DNA from: Streptomyces sp. NRRL S-1022
Lineage (GTDB): Bacteria > Actinomycetota > Actinomycetes > Streptomycetales > Streptomycetaceae
Length of the DNA stretch: 64,000 nt
Direction: 5' to 3'
NCBI RefSeq assembly: GCF_000720135.1
Contig: NZ_JOIU01000006.1
Location: 186,001 to 250,000, forward strand
Shown here: in pieces, positions 32,507-40,485 of the stretch
Position numbering within the stretch: the first letter of the stretch is position 1
Layout of the letters: every line of letters starts with the position of its first letter
Program-made: the position numbers and the translations under genes
The notes under the pieces: generated by a model
Seen by the model: the letters and a program-made list of their open reading frames with translations, nothing else
Databases searched by the model: none
Told to the model about the DNA's origin: nothing

Positions 32507-33688
32507 ATGGCCCCCTTGCGGACCCGGCAGGAAGACCCCCCGATCCTCGAAGAGTGGTACCGCAGGCACCTGCCCGCCTGCCGCTTCGACATCAGCTCCA
32601 GCGGTGTCCACCCCTACTCCTTCGCGGAGGTCCGCGAGGTGTGCGCGCTGCGCGTCGAGGACCTGGACGGCATCGTCATGGACGACAGCGTCTCGGAGGG
32701 CGGCGCCGGCATCCGCCAGGCGATCGCCGACCGGTACTGCGCCGGCGACGCCGACCGGGTCCTGGTCACCCACGGGTCCAGCGAGGCGATCGCCCTGACC
32801 CTCGACGCCCTGCTGCGGCCCGGTGACCGTGTGGTGGTGCAGGAGAGCATCTACCACTCACTGGGTTACTTCCCGCGGGAGACGGGATGCCGGACGGTGC
32901 CCCTGCCGGCCGACAGCGTCCGGGACGGGGAGATCGACCCGGACACACTGGCCCGGCTGGTCACCCCGGACACGACGGCCGTCATCGTCAACTTCCCGCA
33001 CAACCCGAGCGGCCGGACCCTGAGCCCCCGGGGACTGGACGCCCTGCTGGCCCGGGTGGAGGCCGTCGGCGCCGTCCTGGTCTGGGACGGCGCGACGGCG
33101 GAGATCGCCCACCGCTGGGAGCCGCTGCCCGACCCGGCGACCCGCTACGAACGGACCGTCACCTACGGCACCTTCTCCAAGACCTTCGGCCTGCCCGGCC
33201 TGCGCGTCGGCTGGGCCGTCACCTCGCCCGAACTGCTGCGGGCCACCTTCCCGCTGCGCGACCGCACCACCTTGTTCCTGTCCCCGTTGGTCGAACTCAT
33301 CGCCGAGCACGCCATGCGGCACGCCGACCGGCTCATCGGCCGGCGCGCCGCGGAGGCCCGCCGCAACCTCGCCCACCTCACCGACTGGGCGGCCCGGCAC
33401 GGAGAACTCGTCGACTGGACCCCGCCGGAAGGCGGGGTGTGCTGCCTGCTGGGTATCCGTGAACTGGCCCACGCGCAGGACCGCACCGCGGTCGAGGAGT
33501 TCTGCCGGGACCTGCTCGCCGCACACAAGACGCTGCTGGTGCCCGGCTCCGCCTTCGACGCCCCCCGGTCGGTACGGCTGGGCTTCGGCGGGCCCGAGGC
33601 CGACTTCCGCGCCGGCCTCGAACACCTCTCGCAGTTCCTGGCGCAGCGCGCGCCGGGCTCCGGCCGCGCCGGCGCTCAGGGCGGGTAG
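32507..33688 (+). CDS. Capreomycidine-synthase-like PLP enzyme (VioD family)
   Basis: A 393-residue fold-type I PLP enzyme with striking resemblance to VioD of viomycin biosynthesis: FDISSSGVHPYSFAEVR near 27, THGSSEA near 89, VNFPHNPSGR near 161, WDGA, the PLP lysine K225 in GTFSKTFGLPGLRVGW and LSPLVE. VioD cyclises 3-hydroxyarginine to capreomycidine; related enzymes (GntC) make enduracididine. I find no VioC-like arginine hydroxylase in the window, so the substrate may be a different beta- or gamma-substituted amino acid. Last gene of the BGC. Its 3' end overlaps by 13 bp a truncated polysaccharide-lyase gene on the other strand, which suggests a recombination boundary. Confidence 0.88.
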   Translation: MAPLRTRQEDPPILEEWYRRHLPACRFDISSSGVHPYSFAEVREVCALRVEDLDGIVMDDSVSEGGAGIRQAIADRYCAGDADRVLVTHGSSEAIALTLDALLRPGDRVVVQESIYHSLGYFPRETGCRTVPLPADSVRDGEIDPDTLARLVTPDTTAVIVNFPHNPSGRTLSPRGLDALLARVEAVGAVLVWDGATAEIAHRWEPLPDPATRYERTVTYGTFSKTFGLPGLRVGWAVTSPELLRATFPLRDRTTLFLSPLVELIAEHAMRHADRLIGRRAAEARRNLAHLTDWAARHGELVDWTPPEGGVCCLLGIRELAHAQDRTAVEEFCRDLLAAHKTLLVPGSAFDAPRSVRLGFGGPEADFRAGLEHLSQFLAQRAPGSGRAGAQGG

Positions 33689-34010
33689 ACGCTGGGGCGG
33701 GGCGGGGTGGGCATGCCGTCGCCGATGAGGAAGCCGGGGTGCGGCGGCTGGTTGTAGCCGGTGTTCTGCCAGGCCAGCGCGGTGCGGTATTGCATGTCCT
33801 GGAGCAGCGTGGTGATCCTGGTGCCGGTCTGGTACGGCGTGCTGTAGATGCGCAGGGCGCGGTTGTCGGTCGTCGGCCACACGACCTCCTCCCGCCAGTC
33901 ACCGAGGATGTCCCCGGAGAGCGAGGGCGTCGCCTTGGCGGAGGAGGGCTTGCGGCCGATGTTCCGGCCCACGGTGTCGTACAGCCCGCTCACACCGGCC
34001 GACCAGGACT
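33676..34010 (-). pseudogene. C-terminal remnant of a rhamnogalacturonan lyase (PL11)
   Basis: About 105 codons on the minus strand match the end of family PL11 lyases: KATPSLSGDILGDWREEVVW, RALRIYSTPYQTGTRITTLL, ALAWQNTGYNQPPHPGFLIG and GDGMPTPPRP, ending in a normal TGA. The catalytic propeller upstream is missing, and upstream of about 34010 similarity stops. No start codon or ribosome site fits. It borders the BGC and was probably truncated when the BGC was inserted or when adjoining DNA was deleted. Confidence 0.8.
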
Positions 34011-34078
34011 GCCGACGGCTCGTCAAGGATCCTGTCGGAATCGGTGTTCGGGAATGGGGGGGGTACGGGGACCGCGTT

Positions 34079-34117
34079 CCGCACCGCCTCCCCGGAAGGG
34101 CCGGGGAGGCGGTGCGG
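34079..34117 (-). terminator. Strong hairpin terminator of the cellulase operon
   Basis: A perfect 17-bp stem (34079-34095 with 34101-34117; core CACCGCCTCCCCGG) closes a 5-nt loop, 11 bp beyond the stop of the minus-strand LPMO gene. There is no strong U tract, as is common for Streptomyces terminators. Confidence 0.85.
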
Positions 34118-34127
34118 CCGGTATGGG

Positions 34128-35222
34128 TCAGCGGGTGGTCTGCGCCGTGGCGCAGCCGATCGGACCGGCGGGGACGTTGTTGCCGGCCGAGGTGGCGGTG
34201 AAGCCGAAGGTGACGCTGCCGTCGGCGGGCACGACCCGGTTGTGGTCCGCGTTGCGGACCGTGACCGTGCCGTCGGCGGCGGTCGACCGCGTGCCGTTCC
34301 ACAGACTGCTGATCCTGGTGCCCGCCCCGGGCAGCCAGGACACGGCCCAGCCGTCGAGCGGCGCCGTGCCGTGGTTCATGACCTCGACGGAGGCCTGGAA
34401 GCCGCCGTTCCAGGAGTTCACCACGGAATAGGCGGCCATGCAGGAACCGGTGTGCGGATCCGTCGGCGTCGGCGTCGGCGTCGGCGTGGGCGTCGGCGTG
34501 CTGCCGGAGCCGCGGATGCCCGTGACCTCGCCGTGGCCGCCGTCGAAGACGATGTCGGAGCAGGAGAAGAAGTTCTCCTGGCTGTCCGAGCGGACCCACT
34601 GGATGAAGATCAGGGCGTTGCCGGTCCGTCCGGAGGGCAGCTTCAGGTCCCAGTGGTAGTGGCCGCCGTCGGTGCCCGGCGACCCCTGCTGCGGCGGATC
34701 GGTGACCGTCTGGATCAGGTCCAGGTCGGCCCAGCGCAGGGCGGAGGACGGTGACCAGCCCTGCTTGGTGACGTAGACCCGGAAGTCACCAGGATGCGCC
34801 GCCCAGTTGCTGTACTGGGCCTGGATGGTCGCCCCGCTGGTCAGATGGGTCCGCGGCCAGTCCGCGCGGGCCGCGTTGTAGGCGCGGAAGTCGTACGGTG
34901 ACCGGTCGCCCGCACTGCACAGGGTGCCGTCCGGGACGTAACCGGAGCCCCGGCCGCCGGCGTGGGAGTCGAGCACGGCGAACCAGTTGTACAGCGCCGT
35001 CGCACCGCTCTCGGCCAGCGCGTCCCGGCACGCCGGGTTGGTCGGGTCCAGCCCGCCGGTCGTCGTGTGCGCGTCCAGGTAGCACAGGTAGGTTCGCGAT
35101 CCGGGCAGCATCGCCACCCCGTGCGCCTGCGCGCTGCTCTGCCCCAGCAGGGTCAGGGCGAGCGCCGCGAGCAGGGTCGACAGGGCTGCTGCCGCCGACA
35201 TCAGTCTGTTGCGTCGAGCCAC
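34128..35222 (-). CDS. Secreted lytic polysaccharide monooxygenase AA10 with CBM2
   Basis: A 364-residue secreted copper enzyme. A signal peptide ends at SAQA, leaving His as mature residue 1 (HGVAMLPGSR), the first half of the histidine brace; the second His is in WAAHPGDFRVYV. The AA10 catalytic domain (about 34-235) is joined by a TPTPTPTP linker to a C-terminal CBM2 of about 100 residues (NSWNGGFQASVEV, conserved Trp). It oxidatively cleaves crystalline cellulose or chitin; the cellulase neighbours favour cellulose. GTG start after GAGAGGAG. Last gene of the operon, 97 bp after the GH6 gene and before a strong hairpin. Confidence 0.92.
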   Translation of the reverse strand: MARRNRLMSAAAALSTLLAALALTLLGQSSAQAHGVAMLPGSRTYLCYLDAHTTTGGLDPTNPACRDALAESGATALYNWFAVLDSHAGGRGSGYVPDGTLCSAGDRSPYDFRAYNAARADWPRTHLTSGATIQAQYSNWAAHPGDFRVYVTKQGWSPSSALRWADLDLIQTVTDPPQQGSPGTDGGHYHWDLKLPSGRTGNALIFIQWVRSDSQENFFSCSDIVFDGGHGEVTGIRGSGSTPTPTPTPTPTPTDPHTGSCMAAYSVVNSWNGGFQASVEVMNHGTAPLDGWAVSWLPGAGTRISSLWNGTRSTAADGTVTVRNADHNRVVPADGSVTFGFTATSAGNNVPAGPIGCATAQTTR

Positions 35223-35319
35223 GTTCTGCTCCTCTCGGTTCGCATCAGGCGGTGGTGCACCCCCGGCGGGCGCCGCACCGAGGCGGGCGGGGTCCGCCGG
35301 GGAGTCGGTGTACGTCGTG

Positions 35320-36786
35320 TCAGTGACCGGTGCCGCCGCCCGGGGTCACGGCCGGGTCGGCGTTGCGCACGAGCATCGCGAACTGCTCCGGGAACCACTG
35401 CCCGGCCAGCGGGGCGCCGGGCAGCGCGCCGGTCTTGTCGCCGCCCGCGCCCGGCGGGGCGTACCCGGGGTCGCACATGGGGTCCGCGGCCTTGCCCTCG
35501 TCGTTGGGGAGGTCGCTGCTCGCACCGTCCGACTCACCCGGCGGCTTCACCCACAGCAACGCGTCGAGGTGGGAGTCGGGGTAGCCGGAGGGCGCGGCCT
35601 GCGGCGGCCGCCCGAGCCCGGCACCGCCGACGTTGCACCACAGGCCCCGGTAGGTCCGGCGGTCGACGCGGGATTCGGCGACGTAGGTGTCGAGGGTGGT
35701 GCTGGTGCTCTCCGCCGTGGGACGCCCGGGGCCGCCCCACCCGTTGCGGGAGGTGTCGACGACCATGCCGGTCGACGCGGGCCAGCCGGCGGCGACGAGC
35801 GCGCGGTGGACGTTGCGGGTGAAGTCCGATTCGTCGAGGTTGGGGTTCCACCCGTAGAACTTCGAGGACTTGACCGGGTTGCCGCCCACGGGCTTGTCCG
35901 GGTCGGTCAGGAAGGGTTCTTCCAGAGGCATGTAGTTGGAGACGTTGGTGACCAGCCCGTCGACGCTGGACAGTCCGGCGGCGGTGCCCCGGGCGACGTC
36001 CGTGTACAGCTGCACGCTCTGCGCCAGGTTGCTGTCCCAGCCGAGCCACCCGGAGTTCGCGAAGTCCAGGTACGTGTAGACGTTGGGCAGCGCGTGCAGC
36101 TTGTCCAGGGCGTACCGGATGCCCTTGACGTAGATCCCGCTGCTCCCGGCCTCGGCGCACTCCGGGTCGGAGGTGTTCGTCGCCAGGTTGGGCAGGCTGT
36201 CCGGCTCGATCACCGCCGTGATGCGGATGTCGCGGTACTTCCGCTTCTTGAACACCTTCGCGATGGCGTCGATGTACTCGCTCTCGTAGCGGTCGAGACC
36301 GGCCTGCGTGAGCGGGAGTTCGCCGCCGGAGGCCTGGGCCGCGCAGTCCCGGCCGGGCAGGTCGTACACCACGAAGGTCGCGGTGATCGGCTGTCCGCGC
36401 CGCTTCTGGGCGAGCGCCAGGTCGAGGTGGTCGGCGAGGCTCCGGCGGCCGGCCTCTCCGCCCCCGCCGCCGATGGCGGCGATCCGGTCCAGCCACACGG
36501 CGGTGGGATAGCGGCCCACCTTCCGCATCTTCGCCCTGAGCCCGGGGTCGGGGGTCCGGGCGGCCGAGGTGCGGACGTGGTCGGTGTAGTCGGGGTTGAC
36601 GTAGAACGAGGCCCCGGCGAACGGGTTGTCGACGTGGTTCTCGGCGGCGGCGGCCGGGTGTGCGGTGAACTGCCCGGCCAGGCCCAGTGCCAGGGCGGCG
36701 AGCGCCGCGCCCAGCGAGGCTGCCCGGCGCCGTCGCCGGCCGTACCCCGGCCGGGGTACGGGCGCTCGGCGGATGGGGTGTGGCAT
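35320..36786 (-). CDS. Secreted GH6 cellobiohydrolase/endoglucanase
   Basis: A 488-residue GH6 cellulase. It has an arginine-rich signal peptide ending near AHPAAAA, then NPFAGASFYVNPDY at the start of the catalytic domain, the GH6 signatures VVYDLPGRDCAAQASGGE (general-acid region) and VIEPDSLPN, and WNPNLDE near the end. Length and loops look like the exo-type (CelA/Cel6B-like) members. Unlike its neighbours it lacks an obvious carbohydrate-binding module; the C terminus is a short Gly/Pro tail. It lies 46 bp after the GH3 gene in the same operon. Confidence 0.9.
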   Translation of the reverse strand: MPHPIRRAPVPRPGYGRRRRRAASLGAALAALALGLAGQFTAHPAAAAENHVDNPFAGASFYVNPDYTDHVRTSAARTPDPGLRAKMRKVGRYPTAVWLDRIAAIGGGGGEAGRRSLADHLDLALAQKRRGQPITATFVVYDLPGRDCAAQASGGELPLTQAGLDRYESEYIDAIAKVFKKRKYRDIRITAVIEPDSLPNLATNTSDPECAEAGSSGIYVKGIRYALDKLHALPNVYTYLDFANSGWLGWDSNLAQSVQLYTDVARGTAAGLSSVDGLVTNVSNYMPLEEPFLTDPDKPVGGNPVKSSKFYGWNPNLDESDFTRNVHRALVAAGWPASTGMVVDTSRNGWGGPGRPTAESTSTTLDTYVAESRVDRRTYRGLWCNVGGAGLGRPPQAAPSGYPDSHLDALLWVKPPGESDGASSDLPNDEGKAADPMCDPGYAPPGAGGDKTGALPGAPLAGQWFPEQFAMLVRNADPAVTPGGGTGH

Positions 36787-36832
36787 GTGCCCTCCTCGTG
36801 CGTACGGGGGTCGGCGGTCGGGGCCGGCGCGC

Positions 36833-39010
36833 TCAGCTGCCGGCGCAGTGCGGTGCGGGTGTGCCGGCGCTGCCGTCGGCGGTGAAGCCGAACGAGGCGG
36901 TGGCGCCCGGCGCCAGGGAGCCGTTGAAGGCGGCGTTGCGGACCGTGACCCGGCCGTCGGCCGTGCCGAGCGAGCCGTTCCAGAGGCTGTTGATGCGGGA
37001 GCCGCCCAGCTCCCAGTCCACGGACCAGCCCGTCAGCGCGACGGAACCGGTGTTCTCGACGGTGACCTCCGCCTGGTGACCGCCCGGCCAGGAGGAGGTG
37101 GTGCGCATCCGCGCGGTGCACGTCCCGGGCGCCGGTGCGGGACCGGTGCCGGAGTACGTCAGCCCGTACCCGTACGGGAAGAGCGGGTCCTTGCCGTCAC
37201 CGTCGTTGACGGGTTCCTGGGCGGACGTCCTCGGCCAGCTCACCGGCAGTCTGCCGGTGGGGGCGTGGTCGCCGAACAGGACGTCGGACACGCCGCCGCC
37301 CTCGGTCCCGGGCAGCCACGCGGCCAGCAGCGCCTTCCAGTCGGGCAGTCGGGCGGAGACGTCCAGCGGACGGCCGGAGACCAGGACCACGACGACCGGC
37401 ACGCCGCTCGCCTTCAGCCGGGCGAGGGTGCTCAAGTCCTCCTGGTCCAGCCCGAGGCCGCCCGGCCGGTCGCCGCGGCCCTCGGCGTACGGGGTCTCGC
37501 CGACAACGGCGACGGCGGCCCGGTAGCTGGAGTCGACGCCGTTGCCGTAGCGGTCGTAGGTGACCCGGGAGGGGTCGGTGACGGCGGCCCGGATGCCCTG
37601 GAGGATCGTGGTGCCGTCGGTGACGGGGCCGCTGCGGCCCTGCCAGCCGACGGTCCAGCCGCCGCTCTGGTTGCCGATGTCGTCGGCGGACTTGCCGGCC
37701 ACGAACAGCTTGGCCGACTTCGGCAGGGGCAGCACGCCGCCGTCGTTCTTCAGCAGCACCTGCGAGGCGCGTACCGCCTGCCTGGCCAGCTCCCGGTGCG
37801 CGGCCGAGCCGACCGTGGCGGTGTACGAGCGGTCGGTCAACGGATGCTCGAACAGACCCAGTTGGAACTTCTTGGTGAGGATGCGCCGGTTGGCGTCGTC
37901 GATCCGGGACACGGCGATGCGGCCGGCGGTGACCTCGCCGCGCAGCAGCGTGAGGAACTTCTTGTAGTCGTGCGGGACCATCACCATGTCGACGCCCGCG
38001 TCGACCGCCGTACGGATCTCGGCGCCGGTGAAACCGCTCCGACCGTCGAGCTGGTCGACCGCCGCCCAGTCGGACACCACGAACCCGGTGAAGCCGAGTT
38101 CGCCCTTGAGCACGTCGGTCACGAGGTACCGGTCGGCGTGCGACCGCACACCGTTCCAGCTGCTGTACGACAGCATCACCGCGCCCACACCGCGCCGCAC
38201 CGCCTCTTTGAACGGCGGCAGGTGGACGGCGCGCAACTCGGCCTCGGACACCTTGGTGTCGCCCTGGTCGACGCCGCCGGCGGTGCCGCCGTCGCCGAGG
38301 TAGTGCTTGGCGGTGGCGAGCACGGACGCGGGCCCGGCGCCCAGTGCGTCGCCCTGGAGCCCGGTGATGAACGTCGTCAGGGCGGAGGGCAGTTCGGGCG
38401 TCTCGCCGTACGACTCGTAGGTACGGCCCCACCGGTCGTCGCGGGCCACGCACAGGCACGGCGCGAAGTCCCAGTCGATGCCGGTGCCCGACACCTCCTC
38501 GGCCACCGCCCGCCCGATCCGCTGGACGAGCGCGGGGTCCCGGGTGGCGCCCAGAGCGATGTCGTGCGGGAACAGGGTGGCTCCGCGCACCGCGTTGTGC
38601 CCGTGCACGGCGTCGATGCCGTAGATCACCGGGATGCCGAGCGGGGTGGCCAGCGCGGTGCGCTGCAGGGAGTCGTAGGTGTCGGCCCAGGTCTGCGCGT
38701 TGTTGGGGCTGACGGTCGAGTCGCCGCCGGAGAGTACGGATCCGATGCGGTAGGCGGCGAGGTCGGACTGCGGGACGAGGGCGTCCTTCTCGATCTGGGT
38801 CATCTGGCCGAGCTTGTCGTCCAGGCTCATGCGGGACAGCAGGTCGGTGACCCGGTCCGGCACGGGTAAGGACGCGTCCTGGTAGGGCAGGAGCGCGGCC
38901 GGTGCGACGGCGGGCTCCGGTGCGGCTGCGGCCGGCGCGGTGAGGGCCAGGGCCGCGGCGCACACGGCCAGGGCCGTCACCGGGCTGCGGCGGGCGAGCA
39001 GGAGGCTCAT
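36833..39010 (-). CDS. Secreted GH3 beta-glucosidase with CBM2
   Basis: A 725-residue GH3 enzyme with an N-terminal signal peptide (AVCAAALALTAPAAAA). The catalytic nucleophile Asp is in GFVVSDWAAVD, substrate-site motifs include IYGIDAVHGHN, LATAKHYLGDG and QASQ-like SQVLLKNDGG, and the second alpha/beta domain ends at YGYGLTYSG. A C-terminal CBM2 of about 100 residues follows a short Pro-rich linker. A secreted, cellulose-binding beta-glucosidase would finish cellulose breakdown to glucose outside the cell. Second gene of the operon. Confidence 0.92.
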   Translation of the reverse strand: MSLLLARRSPVTALAVCAAALALTAPAAAAPEPAVAPAALLPYQDASLPVPDRVTDLLSRMSLDDKLGQMTQIEKDALVPQSDLAAYRIGSVLSGGDSTVSPNNAQTWADTYDSLQRTALATPLGIPVIYGIDAVHGHNAVRGATLFPHDIALGATRDPALVQRIGRAVAEEVSGTGIDWDFAPCLCVARDDRWGRTYESYGETPELPSALTTFITGLQGDALGAGPASVLATAKHYLGDGGTAGGVDQGDTKVSEAELRAVHLPPFKEAVRRGVGAVMLSYSSWNGVRSHADRYLVTDVLKGELGFTGFVVSDWAAVDQLDGRSGFTGAEIRTAVDAGVDMVMVPHDYKKFLTLLRGEVTAGRIAVSRIDDANRRILTKKFQLGLFEHPLTDRSYTATVGSAAHRELARQAVRASQVLLKNDGGVLPLPKSAKLFVAGKSADDIGNQSGGWTVGWQGRSGPVTDGTTILQGIRAAVTDPSRVTYDRYGNGVDSSYRAAVAVVGETPYAEGRGDRPGGLGLDQEDLSTLARLKASGVPVVVVLVSGRPLDVSARLPDWKALLAAWLPGTEGGGVSDVLFGDHAPTGRLPVSWPRTSAQEPVNDGDGKDPLFPYGYGLTYSGTGPAPAPGTCTARMRTTSSWPGGHQAEVTVENTGSVALTGWSVDWELGGSRINSLWNGSLGTADGRVTVRNAAFNGSLAPGATASFGFTADGSAGTPAPHCAGS

Positions 39011-39116
39011 GGGGGCGGGCCTTTCCTGGAGCGGTCCGGGAGCGGGGCGGCGCTGGGGTGGAGCCGGGACCCGCCCGATCGGCGGGGCGGGACGAGCGGG
39101 TCCCGGAGCGGGTGGG

Positions 39117-40232
39117 TCACGCGGTGGCGCAGGCGCCGCCGTTCAGGCTGAAACCGGACGGCTTGGCGAAGGTGCCGCCATAGCTGCCCTGGAACCCGAA
39201 GGACACCTGGCCGCCGGGCGCGATCTGTGCGTTGTAGGCGAGGTTGCTCGCGGTGACCGCCCCCGAGGACGGCGTCACGCCGGCGCCCCAGGCACCGCTG
39301 ATCTGCTGCCCCGCGGGCAGCGTGAACGCCAGCTTCCAGCCGCTGACGGGGGAGGAGCCGGTGTTGGTGACGGTGACGTCGGCGCTGAAACCGCCCTGCC
39401 AGACGTTCGTCGCGTACGCCACCTTGCAGGCCGCCGTGCCGCCGGAGCCGCCGCCGGTCTCGACCGTGGAGGAGAACGAGGTCACGGCCAGACCGGCGCC
39501 GTTCTGCCAGGGCTCGAACCCGGCCTGCACGCTGGTCAGGTACCAGCTGTCCTGCGCCAGACCCCGCGAGACGGCCTGCCGGACGAAGTCCATGACGTCG
39601 AAGCTCCAGCTGCTGATCGCCGACGGCGCGACGAAGGACAGGACGTCGTTGGAGCCGTTGTTGCCGGACCACACCTGCCACGGGCGGCCGGCGACGGTGG
39701 CGGTGCCGACCTGCGAGCCCACGGGCTGGACGGGGCCGACCTTGTTGAACCAGATCATGATCTCGGTCCGGTTGACGCCGTCGGTGCGGGGCGTGGGGTC
39801 GAGCCAGATGTCGTACGCGGCGTCGTACACCGCGTTGCTCACATAGGTGTACGAGATGCCGGTCGGCGCGCCGGAGATGGTGCTGAGCCGGGCCGGGAGC
39901 TTCGTCCCGGGCGAGCAGTTGGTGTAGTGGCAGCCGTTGAAGACGGACGGGTAGGACTTCGGGGCGCCGTTCGTCGGTACGGAGCCGTCGGCCTGGGTGA
40001 CGCGGAATCCCGAGTCGGTGGCGGTGACGCACTGCGTGTCGCTGGTGCCCCAGCGGTTGTTCTGGACGACGTAGCGGCCCTGGATCGTCGTCGACCCGTA
40101 CTGTTCGCAGATCGTGGTGTCGGCCTGGGCCGGCGGAGCGACGCTCAGCAGCGCCGCCACGGCGGCGAGTGCGGTGAGCAGCGCGCCCAACAGGCCGCGC
40201 CTTCCACGGACATGGTGCTTGGACGGTCGCAT
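39117..40232 (-). CDS. Secreted GH12 endoglucanase with CBM2 (CelB-like)
   Basis: A 371-residue secreted cellulase: signal peptide ending in PPAQA, GH12 catalytic domain beginning TTICEQYGSTTIQGRY with the nucleophile region RTEIMIWFN and the acid/base region near GFEPWQNG, then a Gly/Ser linker and a CBM2 (ATNVWQGGFSADV, SFGFQGSYGG). Length and order match Streptomyces CelB. First gene of the four-gene operon, with the CebR box and promoter just upstream. Confidence 0.92.
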   Translation of the reverse strand: MRPSKHHVRGRRGLLGALLTALAAVAALLSVAPPAQADTTICEQYGSTTIQGRYVVQNNRWGTSDTQCVTATDSGFRVTQADGSVPTNGAPKSYPSVFNGCHYTNCSPGTKLPARLSTISGAPTGISYTYVSNAVYDAAYDIWLDPTPRTDGVNRTEIMIWFNKVGPVQPVGSQVGTATVAGRPWQVWSGNNGSNDVLSFVAPSAISSWSFDVMDFVRQAVSRGLAQDSWYLTSVQAGFEPWQNGAGLAVTSFSSTVETGGGSGGTAACKVAYATNVWQGGFSADVTVTNTGSSPVSGWKLAFTLPAGQQISGAWGAGVTPSSGAVTASNLAYNAQIAPGGQVSFGFQGSYGGTFAKPSGFSLNGGACATA

Positions 40233-40264
40233 GCGGGTCCTCTCACATGACGGTGGGGGCAGTA

Positions 40265-40278
40265 CAGGAGCGCTCCCA
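40265..40278. promoter_or_regulatory. Secondary CebR-like box (12/14)
   Basis: CAGGAGCGCTCCCA differs at two positions from the 14-bp CebR palindrome TGGGAGCGCTCCCA and lies between the perfect box and the GH12 start. Confidence 0.6.
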
Positions 40279-40290
40279 TCGGTGTGTGGA

Positions 40291-40304
40291 TGGGAGCGCT
40301 CCCA
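40291..40304. promoter_or_regulatory. Perfect CebR operator
   Basis: TGGGAGCGCTCCCA is exactly the 14-bp operator of the Streptomyces cellobiose-responsive LacI-family repressor CebR. It sits 20 bp downstream of the predicted -10, where repressor would block transcription start; cello-oligosaccharides would relieve it. Confidence 0.92.
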
Positions 40305-40323
40305 TACCCTCCGTTGGGCAGGG

Positions 40324-40352
40324 ACTGTAGGGACTGCCCATGTTCCTGACAA
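40324..40352 (-). promoter_or_regulatory. Promoter of the cellulase operon
   Basis: On the minus strand TTGTCA (40352-40347) and TACAGT (40329-40324) are separated by exactly 17 bp, a good vegetative promoter. The CebR box follows it toward the GH12 gene. Confidence 0.75.
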
Positions 40353-40429
40353 GACCGACGGCGAGGTGAGTATCGAAGAGCGTTCGAAGCCGCAGGTCGG
40401 AGGGGGAGGCGTGAACGAGACCGGGTTTT

Positions 40430-40443
40430 TTGGAGCGCTCCCG
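40430..40443. promoter_or_regulatory. Upstream CebR-like box (12/14)
   Basis: TTGGAGCGCTCCCG differs at two outer positions from the CebR operator. It lies upstream of the promoter, about 139 bp from the perfect box, so repression by looping is conceivable. Confidence 0.55.
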
Positions 40444-40485
40444 AAACATTCGGCCGCGGCCGTCACGCCCGTGCCGCGGGGGCTG

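Noticed and set aside
32507..33688. Viomycin- or streptothricin-type cluster, based on the VioD-like gene
   Set aside because: No VioC-like hydroxylase and no tuberactinomycin-type NRPS or carbamoyltransferase. The FAAL/Ser modules point to a lipopeptide.
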